Of a stretch of DNA of 64,000 nt, positions 10,726 to 21,480 are shown piece after piece. The DNA is from Orychophragmus violaceus (taxonomy: Eukaryota; Streptophyta; Magnoliopsida; Brassicales; Brassicaceae). A program made the translations under genes and the position numbers. Below the pieces are notes generated by a model that worked only from the letters and a program-made list of their open reading frames with translations, had not been told where the DNA came from and did no database searches. Positions within the stretch are counted from its first letter, which is position 1, and every line of letters starts with the position of its first letter. The stretch is from the NCBI GenBank assembly GCA_030180135.1, contig CM058239.1, forward strand, positions 67,401,823 through 67,465,822, read 5' to 3'.

Positions 10726-13700
10726 ATGTTCTCAGCTATGACTACTACTCATAATAATTCTTTCTCCCTGCGATCCGTCCTTGAGAAGGACAAGTTAAAT
10801 GGATCGAATTTTCTCGAATGGTATCGGAACTTGAGAATTGTTCTCAAGCAGGAGAAGCGGGACTATGTCCTTGAAAATGTTCTCCCTGAAAAACCGAGAG
10901 CCAATGCTCCACATGCAGAAAGGAATGCTTGGGATAAGCATTCTAATGATGTGGTCGATGTGAATTGTCTCATGTTGGCTACCATGAACTCGGATTTGCA
11001 GAAGCAATACGAGAACGTGGAGTCGCCCGTGGAGATGATCACTAGCCTGAAAAGTATGTTTCAGGAGCAAGCACGAACTGAGAGATACCAGACGGTTAAA
11101 TCTCTCATTGAATGCAAGCTACCAAAGGACAGTCCAGTCAGTCCTCATGTCATTAAGATGATGGGTTATATTGATAACCTGGGGAAGCTGGATTGTCCCA
11201 TTAGCCAAGAGTTGGCTACTGACATCATTCTGCAGTCAATGCCGTCAAGTTATGATCAGTTTGTTATGAACTATAACATGAATAACCTGACAAAGACATT
11301 GACTGAGCTGCATGGAATGCTCAAGACAGCTGAGCCAAATATCAAGAAGGGCACTCCTAATGTACTTATGGTACAAGGGGGTAAGAAGTTTAAGAAACTT
11401 GGCAAAGGTAAGGGAAAGGGCAAGGCAGTCCCGGTTGAGAACCAGGACACGCCGGCGCCAGCCCCAAAGCCCAAGCCGGGCCCATCTGAGACTGATAAGT
11501 GCCATTACTGTAAAGAGCCTGGGCATTGGAAGAGAAATTGCAATAAATTCTTGGAAGAGAAGAAGAAGAAGAAGAAGACTTTCGAGACTTCATCTTCAGG
11601 TATTTATGTTATAGAAGTAAATGTTACTACTTCTGGTTCTACTTCTTGGGTATTGGATACCGGCTGTGGTGCTCATATTTGTACAAATATGCAGGGCCTA
11701 AGCAACAGTAGGAAGTTGGAAAGGGGACAAGTGGACCTGCGCGTGGGGAATGGAGCAAGAGTTGCTGCATTAGCCGTAGGAACATATAACTTGTCTTTAC
11801 CTTCTGGTTTGGTTTTAAAGCTTAATAATTGCTACTATGTACCTGCTATAAGCAGAAATATTATTTCCATTCCTGTTTTGGATGTGGAAGTATATCAGTT
11901 TTCAATTAAGAATAAATGTTGTTCTTTTGATTACAATGATATATTTTATGGTAGCAGCCCATTAGAGAATGGGCTTTATGTTTTAAACCAAACTACACCA
12001 ATCTATAACATTAACACCAAGAGATTCAAATCAAATGACACGAATCAGACTTTTCTTTGGCATTGTCGTTTGGGCCACATAAACGAGAAACGGATTCAAA
12101 AGCTCCATAGTGATGGGCTTTTGGGCTCATTTGATTATGAATCATGTGAGAAATGTGAGTCTTGTTTACTAGGCAAAATGGCAAAGGCGCCTTTCAACAA
12201 ATCAAATGAAAGGGCCAGTGACCTATTGGGCCTTATACATACAGATGTATGCGGCCCAATGAGCACAAGTGCCAGAGGAAATTTTCGATACTTCATTACC
12301 TTCACTGATGATTTCAGCAGGTATGGCTATGTCTATTTAATGAGACACAAGTCGGAATCTTTTGAAAAGTTCAAAGAGTTCCAAAATGAAGTACAGAATC
12401 AACTTGGTAAAAGTATTAAGGCTCTTCGATCAGATCGTGGAGGAGAATACTTAAGTCAAGAATTCAGTGATCATTTGAGAGATTGTGGAATTGTTTCACA
12501 ACTCACTCCTCCTGGAACACCACAATGGAATGGGGTGTCCGAGAGGAGAAATCGAACTCTATTAGATATGGTTCGATCAATGATGAGTCTCTCAACTCTT
12601 CCATTATCCTTTTGGGGATACGCTCTAGAAAAGTCTGCGTTTACACTTAATAGGGTTCCGTCAAAATCAGTTGCAAAGACACCACATGAGATGTGGACTG
12701 GAAATGTTCCAAGTGTGTCTTTCCTGAAGATTTGGGGTTGTGAAGCTTATGTCAAGCGATTGATTACAGATAAGCTCGAACCCAAATCTGATAAATGCTA
12801 CTTCGTTGGTTATCCTAAGGAAACCAAGGCATACTACTTTTACAACCAATCCGAGAACAAAGTGTTTGTTGCTCGGAACTGCGTTTTTCTTGAGAGAGAA
12901 TTTCTTTCCAAGAGAAACAGTGGGAGTAAAGTACAACTCGAAGAAGTTCGAGAACCGCAAGAAAATGTTCAACCCGTAGAGGAAGAGCAACAGTTGGATC
13001 TACAAAGAGTTGTAGACCCAACGCCTGTGGAGCCTGAAATTCGCCGATCCGAAAGGATCCGTCACGAACCCGAGAGATATGGATTTCTCGTAACCAATTG
13101 TCATGATTTATTGATCATTGACAGTGACGAGCCCGCAAATTACGAAGAAGCGATGATGAGCCCTGACTCCGAAAAGTGGCTGAAAGCCGCTGAATCCGAA
13201 ATGGGATCCATGTCACAGAACCAAGTATGGACTTTGGTTGATTTACCCGATGGTGCAAGACCCATTGAGTGTAAATGGATTTTCAAGAAGAAAATTGATG
13301 TGGATGGAAATATTCAGATATATAAAGCAAGGCTAGTGGCAAAAGGTTTCAAACAAATTCATGGTATTGACTATGAAGAAACCTATTCACCTGTCGCCAT
13401 GCTTAAATCCATTCGGATTCTCCTAGCAACAGCTGCTCATTATGATTATGAGATCTGGCAAATGGACGTGAAAACAGCTTTCCTTAATGGGATTCTGGAA
13501 GAGGATGTGTACATGACACAACCCGAAGGTTTCATCGATCCAAATGCAGCTAGGAAAGTATGCAAACTTCATAGATCCATTTATGGATTGAAGCAAGCAT
13601 CTCGGAGTTGGAATCTTCGTTTTGATGAAGCAGTGAAAAAGTTTGATTTCATCAGAAGCGAAGAAGAACCATGTGTTTACAAGAAGACTAGTGGGAGCGC

Positions 13701-14703
13701 AGTTGCATTTCTCGTGTTGTATGTAGATGACATACTTCTTCTCGGAAATGACGTTCCGTTGTTACAGTCTGTTAAGACTTGGCTCGGAAGTTGTTTTTCA
13801 ATGAAAGACATGGGAGAAGCCGCGTATATTCTTGGAATAAGAATCTATAGAGATAGATCAAACAAGTTGATTGGACTGTGTCAAGACACTTATATCGATA
13901 AGGTCTTACACAGGTTCAGAATGCAAGATTCCAAGAAGGGCTTCATACCAATGTCTTATGGCATAAGTCTCAGCAAGAAGCAGTGTCCTGAGACACCTGC
14001 TGAGCGAGATCGCATGAGTCGGATTCCCTATGCCTCGGCGTTGGGATCCATCATGTATGCCATGCTCTGTACTCGTCCAGATGTTGCTTGTGCTTTAAGC
14101 ATGACGAGTAGATACCAATCGGATCCAGGTGAAAGTCACTGGACAACAGTCAAGAATATTCTGAAGTATTTGAGAAATACTAAGGATAAATTCTTGGTGT
14201 ATGGAGGAAGTGATGAGCTGGTAGTAAGTGGTTACACAGACGCAAGTTTTCAGACAGACCAAGATGATTTCCGATCGCAATCTGGTTACATTTTCTGCCT
14301 GAATGGCGGTGCAGTAAGCTGGAAGAGTTCCAAGCAGGACACTGTAGCAGATTCCACAACTGAAGCTGAGTACCTCGCTGCTTCTGAAGCGGCAAAGGAG
14401 GCTGTTTGGATCAAGAAGTTCATCACTGAACTTGGTGTGATTCCTAGCATTTCTGAGCCAGTGGCTTTGTATTGTGACAACAATGGAGCCATTGCGCAAG
14501 CAAAGGAACCTAGATCACACCAGAAATCCAAACACATAGAAAGGCGATATCACCTTATCCGTGATATTGTGAATAGAGGAGATGTGAAGATCAGCAGAGT
14601 CCCGACGGATGAGAATGTTGCTGATCCACTGACCAAGCCTCTCCCAAGGCCTAAGCATGAGTTTCATACAACTGCTGTAGGCATTAGATATTTTAAGATA
14701 TGA
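10726..14703 (+). CDS. Ty1/copia gag-pol polyprotein, complete
   Basis: 1325 codons without interruption. Gag covers about residues 1-255, followed by a zinc knuckle CHYCKEPGHWKRNC near 259 and a Lys-rich linker. The aspartic protease has LDTGCGAH with D311, and a GAG-pre-integrase finger region lies near 440-480. The integrase has D507, D570 and E606 (D-35-E spacing). RT has motif A QMDVKTAFLNG and YVDD at 999-1002. RNase H has YTDASF with D1172 and the STTEAEY motif. All catalytic residues are present. The chosen ATG (10726) is the first in frame; a second ATG four codons on (10738) could be the real start. A copia order of integrase before RT is clear. It is expected to be capable of transposition if transcribed. 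Confidence 0.97.
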   Translation: MFSAMTTTHNNSFSLRSVLEKDKLNGSNFLEWYRNLRIVLKQEKRDYVLENVLPEKPRANAPHAERNAWDKHSNDVVDVNCLMLATMNSDLQKQYENVESPVEMITSLKSMFQEQARTERYQTVKSLIECKLPKDSPVSPHVIKMMGYIDNLGKLDCPISQELATDIILQSMPSSYDQFVMNYNMNNLTKTLTELHGMLKTAEPNIKKGTPNVLMVQGGKKFKKLGKGKGKGKAVPVENQDTPAPAPKPKPGPSETDKCHYCKEPGHWKRNCNKFLEEKKKKKKTFETSSSGIYVIEVNVTTSGSTSWVLDTGCGAHICTNMQGLSNSRKLERGQVDLRVGNGARVAALAVGTYNLSLPSGLVLKLNNCYYVPAISRNIISIPVLDVEVYQFSIKNKCCSFDYNDIFYGSSPLENGLYVLNQTTPIYNINTKRFKSNDTNQTFLWHCRLGHINEKRIQKLHSDGLLGSFDYESCEKCESCLLGKMAKAPFNKSNERASDLLGLIHTDVCGPMSTSARGNFRYFITFTDDFSRYGYVYLMRHKSESFEKFKEFQNEVQNQLGKSIKALRSDRGGEYLSQEFSDHLRDCGIVSQLTPPGTPQWNGVSERRNRTLLDMVRSMMSLSTLPLSFWGYALEKSAFTLNRVPSKSVAKTPHEMWTGNVPSVSFLKIWGCEAYVKRLITDKLEPKSDKCYFVGYPKETKAYYFYNQSENKVFVARNCVFLEREFLSKRNSGSKVQLEEVREPQENVQPVEEEQQLDLQRVVDPTPVEPEIRRSERIRHEPERYGFLVTNCHDLLIIDSDEPANYEEAMMSPDSEKWLKAAESEMGSMSQNQVWTLVDLPDGARPIECKWIFKKKIDVDGNIQIYKARLVAKGFKQIHGIDYEETYSPVAMLKSIRILLATAAHYDYEIWQMDVKTAFLNGILEEDVYMTQPEGFIDPNAARKVCKLHRSIYGLKQASRSWNLRFDEAVKKFDFIRSEEEPCVYKKTSGSAVAFLVLYVDDILLLGNDVPLLQSVKTWLGSCFSMKDMGEAAYILGIRIYRDRSNKLIGLCQDTYIDKVLHRFRMQDSKKGFIPMSYGISLSKKQCPETPAERDRMSRIPYASALGSIMYAMLCTRPDVACALSMTSRYQSDPGESHWTTVKNILKYLRNTKDKFLVYGGSDELVVSGYTDASFQTDQDDFRSQSGYIFCLNGGAVSWKSSKQDTVADSTTEAEYLAASEAAKEAVWIKKFITELGVIPSISEPVALYCDNNGAIAQAKEPRSHQKSKHIERRYHLIRDIVNRGDVKISRVPTDENVADPLTKPLPRPKHEFHTTAVGIRYFKI

Positions 14704-14810
14704 TCTTGATTTCAGTGGGAGTTGTATTTGTTTTAGTTATGACATGATGTTCACAAAGACATAATAGTTATGTTATTTTAATGAAATTGTTTCAGCATTA
14801 TTTAATTGTG

Positions 14811-14875
<65 letters not shown>

Positions 14876-15563
14876 CCCAAAGTAATTTATGACATTTTAT
14901 AGGCCATCAAGTATGTGACTTGATCATGAAACCCTATAAGCAATAAATGACATAAATTAGAATGGTCCCTGGTCGAGGTTGTTAACGTGGGACATTAACA
15001 ACCACGTGAGACTAGTATGTGAGGTGACTGATGACCATGTTTCATGGAGTCATTAATAAGTGTATTAAAGTCAATCACATAGATATGTGTTAGAGAACAC
15101 ATGATCGGACTTGACCCGTTAATGAGAACTCTACAAGATGTTATATGAGTGTCATAAGAGTTTCTCATTACGACTCAAGAGTATAGTCCTTAGACCTGAG
15201 TTCATCATGTCCTCTCTTATATGGATTGGTTCGTCTTGACTTTGTCAAACGTCAGCCGTAACTGGTGATCATAAAGACACTGATTAGGCGTATCATGAAG
15301 TATAAAAGAGACATGGATGGAACAAGATGGGATTTGTACCTCCTATATAACAGGAGTTAAATATCTCTGGGCCTATCGAAGATTTGATACTGGAAATGCG
15401 TGGCCGCGCTCAAACGAACTGATTGTCAGTTGTTTGTTTTTCATCAGTATAAATCGGGATTCGATAAACGTGATCTAGCTTAATAAGGATGACACAGTTC
15501 TTGCCTTATGCTAGATTGAGATATGGATACAAAGGGATTTAAAAGGAATAGACGATTCCAGTA
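14704..15563 (+). other. Long 3' untranslated region of copia element 2
   Basis: 860 bp between the pol stop and the polypurine tract without a supported gene. It contains a (TA)n tract and short blocks shared with element 1, such as GAGTATAGTCCTTAGACC. The conserved length in two family members suggests it is a normal part of the element. Confidence 0.75.
14816..14872. repeat. (TA)n microsatellite
   Basis: Uninterrupted TA repeat of about 57 bp in the 3' untranslated region of copia element 2. It is absent from copia element 1, so it expanded within this copy or subfamily. Confidence 0.95.
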
Positions 15564-15575
15564 CAAGTGGGAGAT
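15564..15575 (+). other. Polypurine tract of copia element 2
   Basis: CAAGTGGGAGAT directly before the 3' LTR matches the tract of element 1 and primes plus-strand DNA synthesis. Confidence 0.85.
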
Positions 15576-16304
15576 TGTTGGGAATGTCCTGAAATCTATT
15601 TGTACTTACTCTGAGAGAAAGTCGTGTTGTCGAGATGAGACAATCATATGACACTGGGTAGTCATAATGCTTTGCTAGAAGCCACTTATGATTAATGAGT
15701 TGAGAACTCATTGCTAGTGTTATATGATCCTACAGGGTCACACACCTAAGCAAACTGGACATTGCATAAGAGGATGATCATTAATGTAATGATCGGATGA
15801 ATGCATATTTGATATGCATTCAATATCGACTTTTCTGGGCGATGTCGATCGATGCACTAAGAGTATCGGTCGACATAGATTGGCCATGTCGATCGACACA
15901 TAGAGTGTGTTGGTCGACACAACTCGCGGATTAGCAGATTAATTCGGTTTAATCATTAGTTAATCCCGGGGCGGTTTAAGTCAACATATATAAGATATAT
16001 GGTCGACCTAAACTCGTTTCTAACCTAATTCACAGCCACCAGAAACTAGAGAGAAACCTCTTGAGAGATCTGATCTCTATAGGCACTAGCATCCCTTCTG
16101 TTCAGCTTGTGTGCGTGTGGATACCAGTAGAGGCGCAGCATTTGAGGCGCTCTAGATCTCGATTATCTGCAAATAACTTCCGCTGCTAATCACCAGGTAA
16201 TCTCCAGATCTGATAGATTCAATTACATGAACCTGTAGATCCTAGGCTCAGAATTCAGACTAGGATTGCCTAATTGGATTAGGAATCTGCTAGAAATTCC
16301 TTCA
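15576..16304 (+). repeat. 3' LTR of copia element 2
   Basis: 729 bp, the same length and termini as 8982-9710, with about five substitutions. It is followed by the target duplication AATCG at 16305-16309. It provides the polyadenylation region of the element transcript. Confidence 0.95.
15842..15920. promoter_or_regulatory. Palindromic sites in copia 2 3' LTR
   Basis: Same cluster as in the left LTR. Two of the five LTR differences fall here, and one turns TGTCGG into TGTTGG in the last site. Confidence 0.65.
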
Positions 16305-16309
16305 AATCG
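16305..16309. repeat. Target site duplication AATCG, right copy
   Basis: Matches 8977-8981; the gag frame of G2 continues at 16310. Confidence 0.95.
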
Positions 16310-17433
16310 TTGATAGCCAAGAAGGACCAGGCTGTGAAGAAGCTAATTCCCAATGCTGTTTAAGTGAAGCTGAGACGGAAACAAGAGAAGAGCCCATTGA
16401 AAAAGCATGGGAGAGCAATACGCATTCTGAAATCAGTGAAGGAGAAGAATACCAAGGTGAGATTTGTCAAGAAGAACCATATAACATCTGTTTTTCAGGT
16501 TGTGTGCAAGGACCAGAATCTTATCTAAGATGGGAAAGAGATATGGATGAATGGTTTAAAGCAAACCTAGTTCCAGAAGAGGAGAAGACAACCATTGCTG
16601 AAGAAACTCTAATTGATGAAGCCTATCTAGAGTGGGATAAAGATGCTTACCTCAGACTTGAACTTGAGCTACCAGACCACACTTGGGAAGAGATGAAGCA
16701 GCTAATGCATAAGGAGTTTGTAGAAGAGATATCCACAAAACCATACTACTCAAGGTGCCAAATTCCTAAAGAGCCAAGAAGATGGATCATGGCAACACCT
16801 CCCAAGAAGAGTATTTGTTCTAAACCCAGAAAGATGACTTCCAACAAGCAATTAAAGGCTGCCAAAGATGAACCAGAGGCACCAAGACAGCAGAGGACAC
16901 GAGCTGCCAAGGTTAGGAATCCACATTTAACCCCTCCTAAGAAGCAGGAGCAGAGCAAAGAAGGACCACGTCTTGAAGAAGCCATTGAAGGTAGTTCCAA
17001 CCTCTTGCACCTTCAACCAGACACGCCAAGGCCAGGTAAGTCTTCTAACTCTAAGAGACTTAAAGATCAAACATGCTATAGATGTCATAACAGAGGACAT
17101 TTTGCTGCAACCTGTCCATCTATAAAATTGTTGAAAGAAACATTACTAGGACATAAAACTGCATTAGCTAAAACCAGTGATAGTTTAGCTCATTCTGATT
17201 TGTTATTTCCCAATTCTAGTGTCATGCATTTGTCTTTGTCAAGAGGATTTGATACAAGGAAAGAAGAACTGAGCAGTAAAGAGCATGAGCAATTCAAAGT
17301 TAGTAGGGAAGAAGATCAAAGACCAGAGAAACATGTTTTGGTGATCAGGAAAGAAGATGAACGTTTAATGATCACTAGCTCACAAGACAAGAAGGTTCAA
17401 ACCCCATACAACCTACTGAAGCTGACAATGTAA
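16310..17433 (+). pseudogene. G2 gag, C-terminal half with zinc knuckle
   Basis: Continues the frame of 8492-8981 after removal of one target duplication. It runs from an acidic linker into a gag core (GPESYLRWERDMDEWF, near 16509) and a basic Pro/Lys-rich stretch. It then has one CCHC zinc knuckle CYRCHNRGHFAATC near 17077, which binds element RNA, and ends at TAA 17431-17433. There is no protease, RT or integrase downstream, so G2 must borrow pol in trans. G1 carries a related plant gypsy pol, but no evidence here links the two. The only clear defect in gag besides the copia insertion is the TAA at 8909. Confidence 0.85.
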
Positions 17434-17895
17434 GTACAAGTCTCATACAATATGTTTTCACTACTCCAAGAACAGATATAATGCACTTGTTCTTCCCAAT
17501 GAGTATCTCTACATATATAAAGTACAAGGGAGAAGAAAATATGAAGATAAGATCAGAAACAACCCTTACACTAAGTTATCAGACTGATCAAGGCAGTAGA
17601 GAAAAGGAGAACATCAAGGAGAAACCTCCAGATCAGATGCTTATCAAGAACATTAAGCATGTTCTTCAAGGGAGCATAAGCAAGATAAAGAAAGGAGACG
17701 TCATACCAGCCCAAAGAAGAGGAGTATTACTATCCTATCTGCTCAAAGGAGAACCACCAGACACTCCACTCATCACCAGACCACATATACATCAAGGTAA
17801 GACCCGGAATCCCAAAGGAGAATGAAAGCTAACTTGCTTTCTCTTGGTGCAGATTATCCAGTTTCGAGGTCGAAAACTTTTCAAGAGGGAGAGTA
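17434..17895 (+). other. 3' region and polypurine tract of G2
   Basis: The roughly 460 bp between gag stop and LTR hold open frames of low complexity. The phrase ADYPVSRSKTFQEGE near 17850 resembles read-through from the 3' end of related plant gypsy elements. AAGAGGGAGAGTA (17883-17895) is the polypurine tract. Confidence 0.6.
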
Positions 17896-18916
17896 TGATG
17901 AGGACATCAAGTCATCATCATCCAAGGAGCATGAGGAGGACATAAATCAACCAACCAAGATCCATAGAGAAAACCAACCCGAGCGCACCAGAGACATATG
18001 TTCATATCTTGGAGCATATCTTCCCAACCATGAAGAGTTAAGAAACAAATCAACCTGTTCCAGTAACTTAACTCATCAAGGAATCATCACAAAGTGGAAG
18101 TGTTTCAAAAGCTTTCCAGGTGAAGAAGATATACAAGTTACAACTCATAAGATTTCCAAGGAACCCGCTGGAGACCAACTGCCACTTCTTGGAGAGCTCA
18201 GATCGGGCCAGGACGAATCAAGTTGTAAACCAACTTGTTTTGGAAACCTTACTCATCACAGGATCAAGGTCAATTAGATTCGGTTCAAAAGAATTTATGG
18301 TTTAAAAGTTATTAAACTTCTAAAGCAGGAGATAACCAACTTGCCTTATTTGGAATTTTAGAGCAATAAACCACAACGGTCACATTTATATCAAGTTGTG
18401 CTCGTGATTAATCATCCCTACATCAACCTGGATGTTCCAAAGGTGCACCAATTCCTTCCCAAGTTATCAAGATACAAGGAGCCTCCAACTTACCTTATTT
18501 GGACAGATTTCTCATTTATTCTCCAACAGCTAGTTTTTCATTTATTTTTGTGATTTTCTTCCTTATTTAGACTTTATAAACTTTGTATTTCGAGCCTATA
18601 TAAGCTCAAAATGATCCCTTGTAAATATCACCTTTAAATCAGCCAATAAAGTATTATTCAGTTTCTATTCAAAAAGAGTTTCTTTGTTATAGTTTTTCCC
18701 TTCTTTTGAATAAGTGTGTGATTCACCTATTCACTAGGAAACCTTGGATTAACTTGTTTGTGTGATTCAAATAAGTTATTCAACCACAGATTGAGAGAGT
18801 CAATCAGCCCATTTGAACAAAGTGAGTTGTTCATCTCGTCCACCATCAACCCGATTCATCAGACAGAGCTACACAGCCAGCTGATCAATCTCAATCACAT
18901 ATTCGTGCCTGCATCA
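17896..18916 (+). repeat. 3' LTR of G2
   Basis: 1021 bp from TGATGAGGACATC to GCCTGCATCA. It repeats 6450-7429 with several percent difference and has the TATA box CTATATAAG near 18597. ATCTC follows as the candidate target duplication. Confidence 0.85.
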
Positions 18917-18936
18917 ATCTCCTGTGTAATCTGCTA

Positions 18937-19288
18937 CCTCATCAAAAGCATTTCTGCCCAAAGACTAAAGCCCGCAAAGGAGCCAACAGCCCAACAAGAA
19001 GTCTAACAATTTTTACTATAAATAGACCATTTACTGTTCCTTTCACGATATCTTGTAACTTGCTAAGCTCTGAGCTACACATATAAAGTGACGAGCCCAA
19101 GCAATCTTCAAGGATCTCGTTTATCGATGACCTCCCATTTCGTAATCATATTCATTGTTCGGCTCTGGCCTAGTTATGAATTATTGAGAATTTTCAACCC
19201 CACTTTTAATTCTTATTTCTTTGGTAATTCGGACTCTTTTCATCATAACTCGGACTCTCTCGAACTTGATCGAAATCCCCTAACAACA
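18937..19288 (+). repeat. 5' LTR of G3, 5'-truncated
   Basis: From CCTCATCAAAAG to TAACAACA this repeats 26937-27288 with roughly 10 percent difference. It has a TATA box ACTATAAATAG near 19015. The first part of the LTR is missing. Bases 18922-18936 may be the tail of the G1 LTR. Confidence 0.8.
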
Positions 19289-19290
19289 AT

Positions 19291-19307
19291 TGGCGCCGTC
19301 TGTGAGG
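19291..19307 (+). other. Primer binding site of G3
   Basis: TGGCGCCGTCTGTGAGG, two bases after the LTR, is the usual PBS of Tat-type gypsy elements. Confidence 0.85.
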
Positions 19308-19344
19308 AAGAGAAACTCTTCTACACTTTAGACGAAGTCAAAAA

Positions 19345-20078
19345 TGACAGGTGCATCCTTGATCATTGACAGCCCATAGTCACATGAACATATTCCGAGC
19401 CCATCACTCCCGAACACCATCACCGAGCCAGTAAAAGCGACGACGAACTCCAACGCTTCATCCATTGGTGACCCATCCAGTCAGACTTATGCGAACAACA
19501 TAATCATGGGAGGACTCCTGACCTGCAACGACTCAGTAAGGTCAATAAAAGAGTACAGAAGAAGAGCATACACATACCAATGTTGGAAACAAAGCACGAA
19601 CTACAAGCTTAGGAACGACGACAAGATAGCATTCACCGGAGATGACGAGAATGGATTATACAAACCACACAATGATCCGCTCGTCGTCAAGATACAAATA
19701 GGCGATTGTGAGGTTACTAGAGTCTTAATTGACACTGAAAGCACGGTTGACCTCATATATAAAGAAACCCTACAAATAATGGAACTATGCGACTACGAGA
19801 TAAAGTGCTCAGAAAGACCTCTAACTAATTTCTCCGGCAACACAATAACAAGCATCGGTACGATCAAACTACCAGTTCGCGTCGGGAAGACAACGATGAT
19901 AACCAAGTTTGTCATCATCAACCGATCTGCCATTTACAACACCATCTTAGGAACGCCATGGATCCACACAATGAAGGCAGTTCCATCAACCTACTACCAA
20001 TGCATCAAGTTCCAAACTCCAGACGGAACCTTCACACTCCGGGGAAGTTTCAAGTACTTGTTTCCTCATCGAGCATAA
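19345..20078 (+). pseudogene. Tat gag remnant fused to aspartic protease
   Basis: An ATG at 19345 begins a few gag-like residues, then a stop. Only about 160 bp separate this from the gag-protease junction, so nearly all of gag is deleted. The open frame from 19506 encodes a protease of the plant gypsy type. A junction motif (SVRSIKEYRRRA) leads to the active-site loop LIDTESTVDLI near 19730, then ILGTPWIHTMKAVPSTYYQC and a stop at 20076-20078. The active-site triad reads D-T-E rather than D-T-G, which would be expected to inactivate the enzyme. Confidence 0.85.
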
Positions 20079-20099
20079 ATTACGACGAAATTTCTGGGC

Positions 20100-21060
20100 A
20101 TGTTTAGTCGATGAACCAAAAATAGAGCTACTGCCACAGGACGTGGCTCAATGCGACACTGTCGAACAAGTCAACATCGTTATCAGCAATCCAGAATGAT
20201 GTGTAAGATTAGGCGCATAACTAAGGAAGGATTTGAAGGACCGATTCGTCAAATTCCTCCGCCGAAACACTTCGACTTTCGCCTGGTCAACCAGAGACAT
20301 GCATGTATCGATCTTATGGTGGCCTGCCACAAACTCCACGTCGATCCAATGTTCAAACCAATCAAGCAGAAAAGAAGAAACTCGACCCAAAATGCTCCAA
20401 TGCAGTCAACGACGAATTAGAAAGGCTATCCAAAGAAGACTCAATAACCGAGGTGAAATACCCATATTGGCTCGAAAATCTAGTGGTCGTTAAAAAATAA
20501 AATTGGAATGTAGCGAGTGTGCATCGACTTCACCGATCTCAACAAATATTTTCGAATAGACTACTTCCCATTACCTCACATCGACAGACTCGTCGAAGCC
20601 ACAACATGCAATGAGCTTCTATCATTCATAGATGTGTTTTCCGGGTACAACCATATAATGATGCATATGGACGATCGCGAGAACACGTCATTCATCACTG
20701 ACGAAGGAATGTATTGTTATAAGGTGATGCCCTTCGGTCTCAAAAATGATGGAGCAACGTATCAGAGGCTTGTCAACAAGATGTTTGCCGATCAGCTCGG
20801 CCAACACAATGGAGGTATATATAGACGATATACTTGTACTATCAGCATCAGCCGATGACCACATCGCTCACCTTACTACATGCTTCGACAGTGAATAAGT
20901 ATGGAAGGAAGCTCAACCCAGCCAAATGTACATTCGGCGTTACCACAAGAGAATTCTTTGTGTACATAGTGACGAAAAGAGGAATAGAAGATAATCCAAA
21001 AAAAAGATCGCAATGCACACCGGGCTCAATCGCCAAGGAATACACGTGAAGTGCAGATAC
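20100..21060 (+). pseudogene. Tat reverse transcriptase, frameshifted
   Basis: Fragments in different frames line up with gypsy RT. The first lies near 20220-20490; then MCIDFTDLNKYFRIDYFPLP at 20517. Motif A FIDVFSGYNHIMM follows near 20627, and VMPFGLKNDGATYQRL near 20725. The YIDD box appears only after a frameshift near 20810. The frame breaks again before KLNPAKCTFGV near 20910. At least three frameshifts or stops rule out function. Confidence 0.85.
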
Positions 21061-21169
21061 TCACATGACAAATCGCTGCCCTGAGTCGGTTCATTTATAA
21101 TTTAATGGAAAAATGCTTACCCTTTTACCATCTTCTCTGAGGAAACAAGCAATTTTAGTGACACGCCAA

Positions 21170-21480
21170 GTGTGAGGATGCCTTTCTGCAGTTAAAGGAG
21201 TATCTATCAACACCTCTCGTCCTGCCAAAACCAGAGGAAGAGGAAACTCTATACCTCTACATATCGGTGTCGAGTTCGGCAGTAAGCAGCGTCCTCGTCA
21301 AGGAAGATAGAGGCGACCAGAAACCAGTCTTCTATATCAGCAAAAGCCTCGACGACGCTGAAACCCGATATTCTACTCTTGAAAAACTCGCCTTAGCAGT
21401 TGTCACCTTGACAAGGATGATCCGGCCTTATTTTCAAAGTCCTCACCAACCAACAATTGAGAACCATTATACACAGCCCA
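21170..21480 (+). pseudogene. Tat RNase H domain, degenerate
   Basis: Frame from about 21250 reads LYLYISVSSSAVSSVLV, then PVFYISKSLDDAETRYSTLE, a typical gypsy RNase H. The leading catalytic aspartate position is serine-rich here. The frame degenerates after 21430. Confidence 0.75.

Larger units (their letters stand above)
8982..16304 (+). mobile_element. Copia element 2: full-length, apparently intact Ty1/copia retrotransposon
   Basis: The element is 7323 bp. It has 729-bp LTRs of identical length, an iMet primer site, a 1-kb leader, one uninterrupted polyprotein ORF, a polypurine tract and a perfect 5-bp target duplication. About five substitutions separate the two LTRs (near 9113, 9292, 9316, 9550 and 9655 of the left copy). 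That is about 0.7 percent, indicating a recent insertion. All parts needed for autonomous transposition appear present. It lies in the gag gene of G2 and is the youngest datable insertion in the window. Confidence 0.95.
6442..18916 (+). mobile_element. G2: gag-only (non-autonomous) Ty3/gypsy LTR element, split by copia element 2
   Basis: Two LTRs of about 1 kb flank an iMet-type primer site, a 1-kb leader, one gag gene and a polypurine tract. There is no room for pol: from gag stop to 3' LTR is about 460 bp. ATCTC occurs directly left of the 5' LTR (6437-6441) and right of the 3' LTR (18917-18921) and is the best candidate target duplication. The LTRs differ by several percent by eye, so G2 is older than the copia element inside it. 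Confidence 0.8.

Noticed and set aside
17481..18277. Two open frames downstream of G2 gag as extra genes
   Set aside because: They have no domain features, and the second runs into the LTR.
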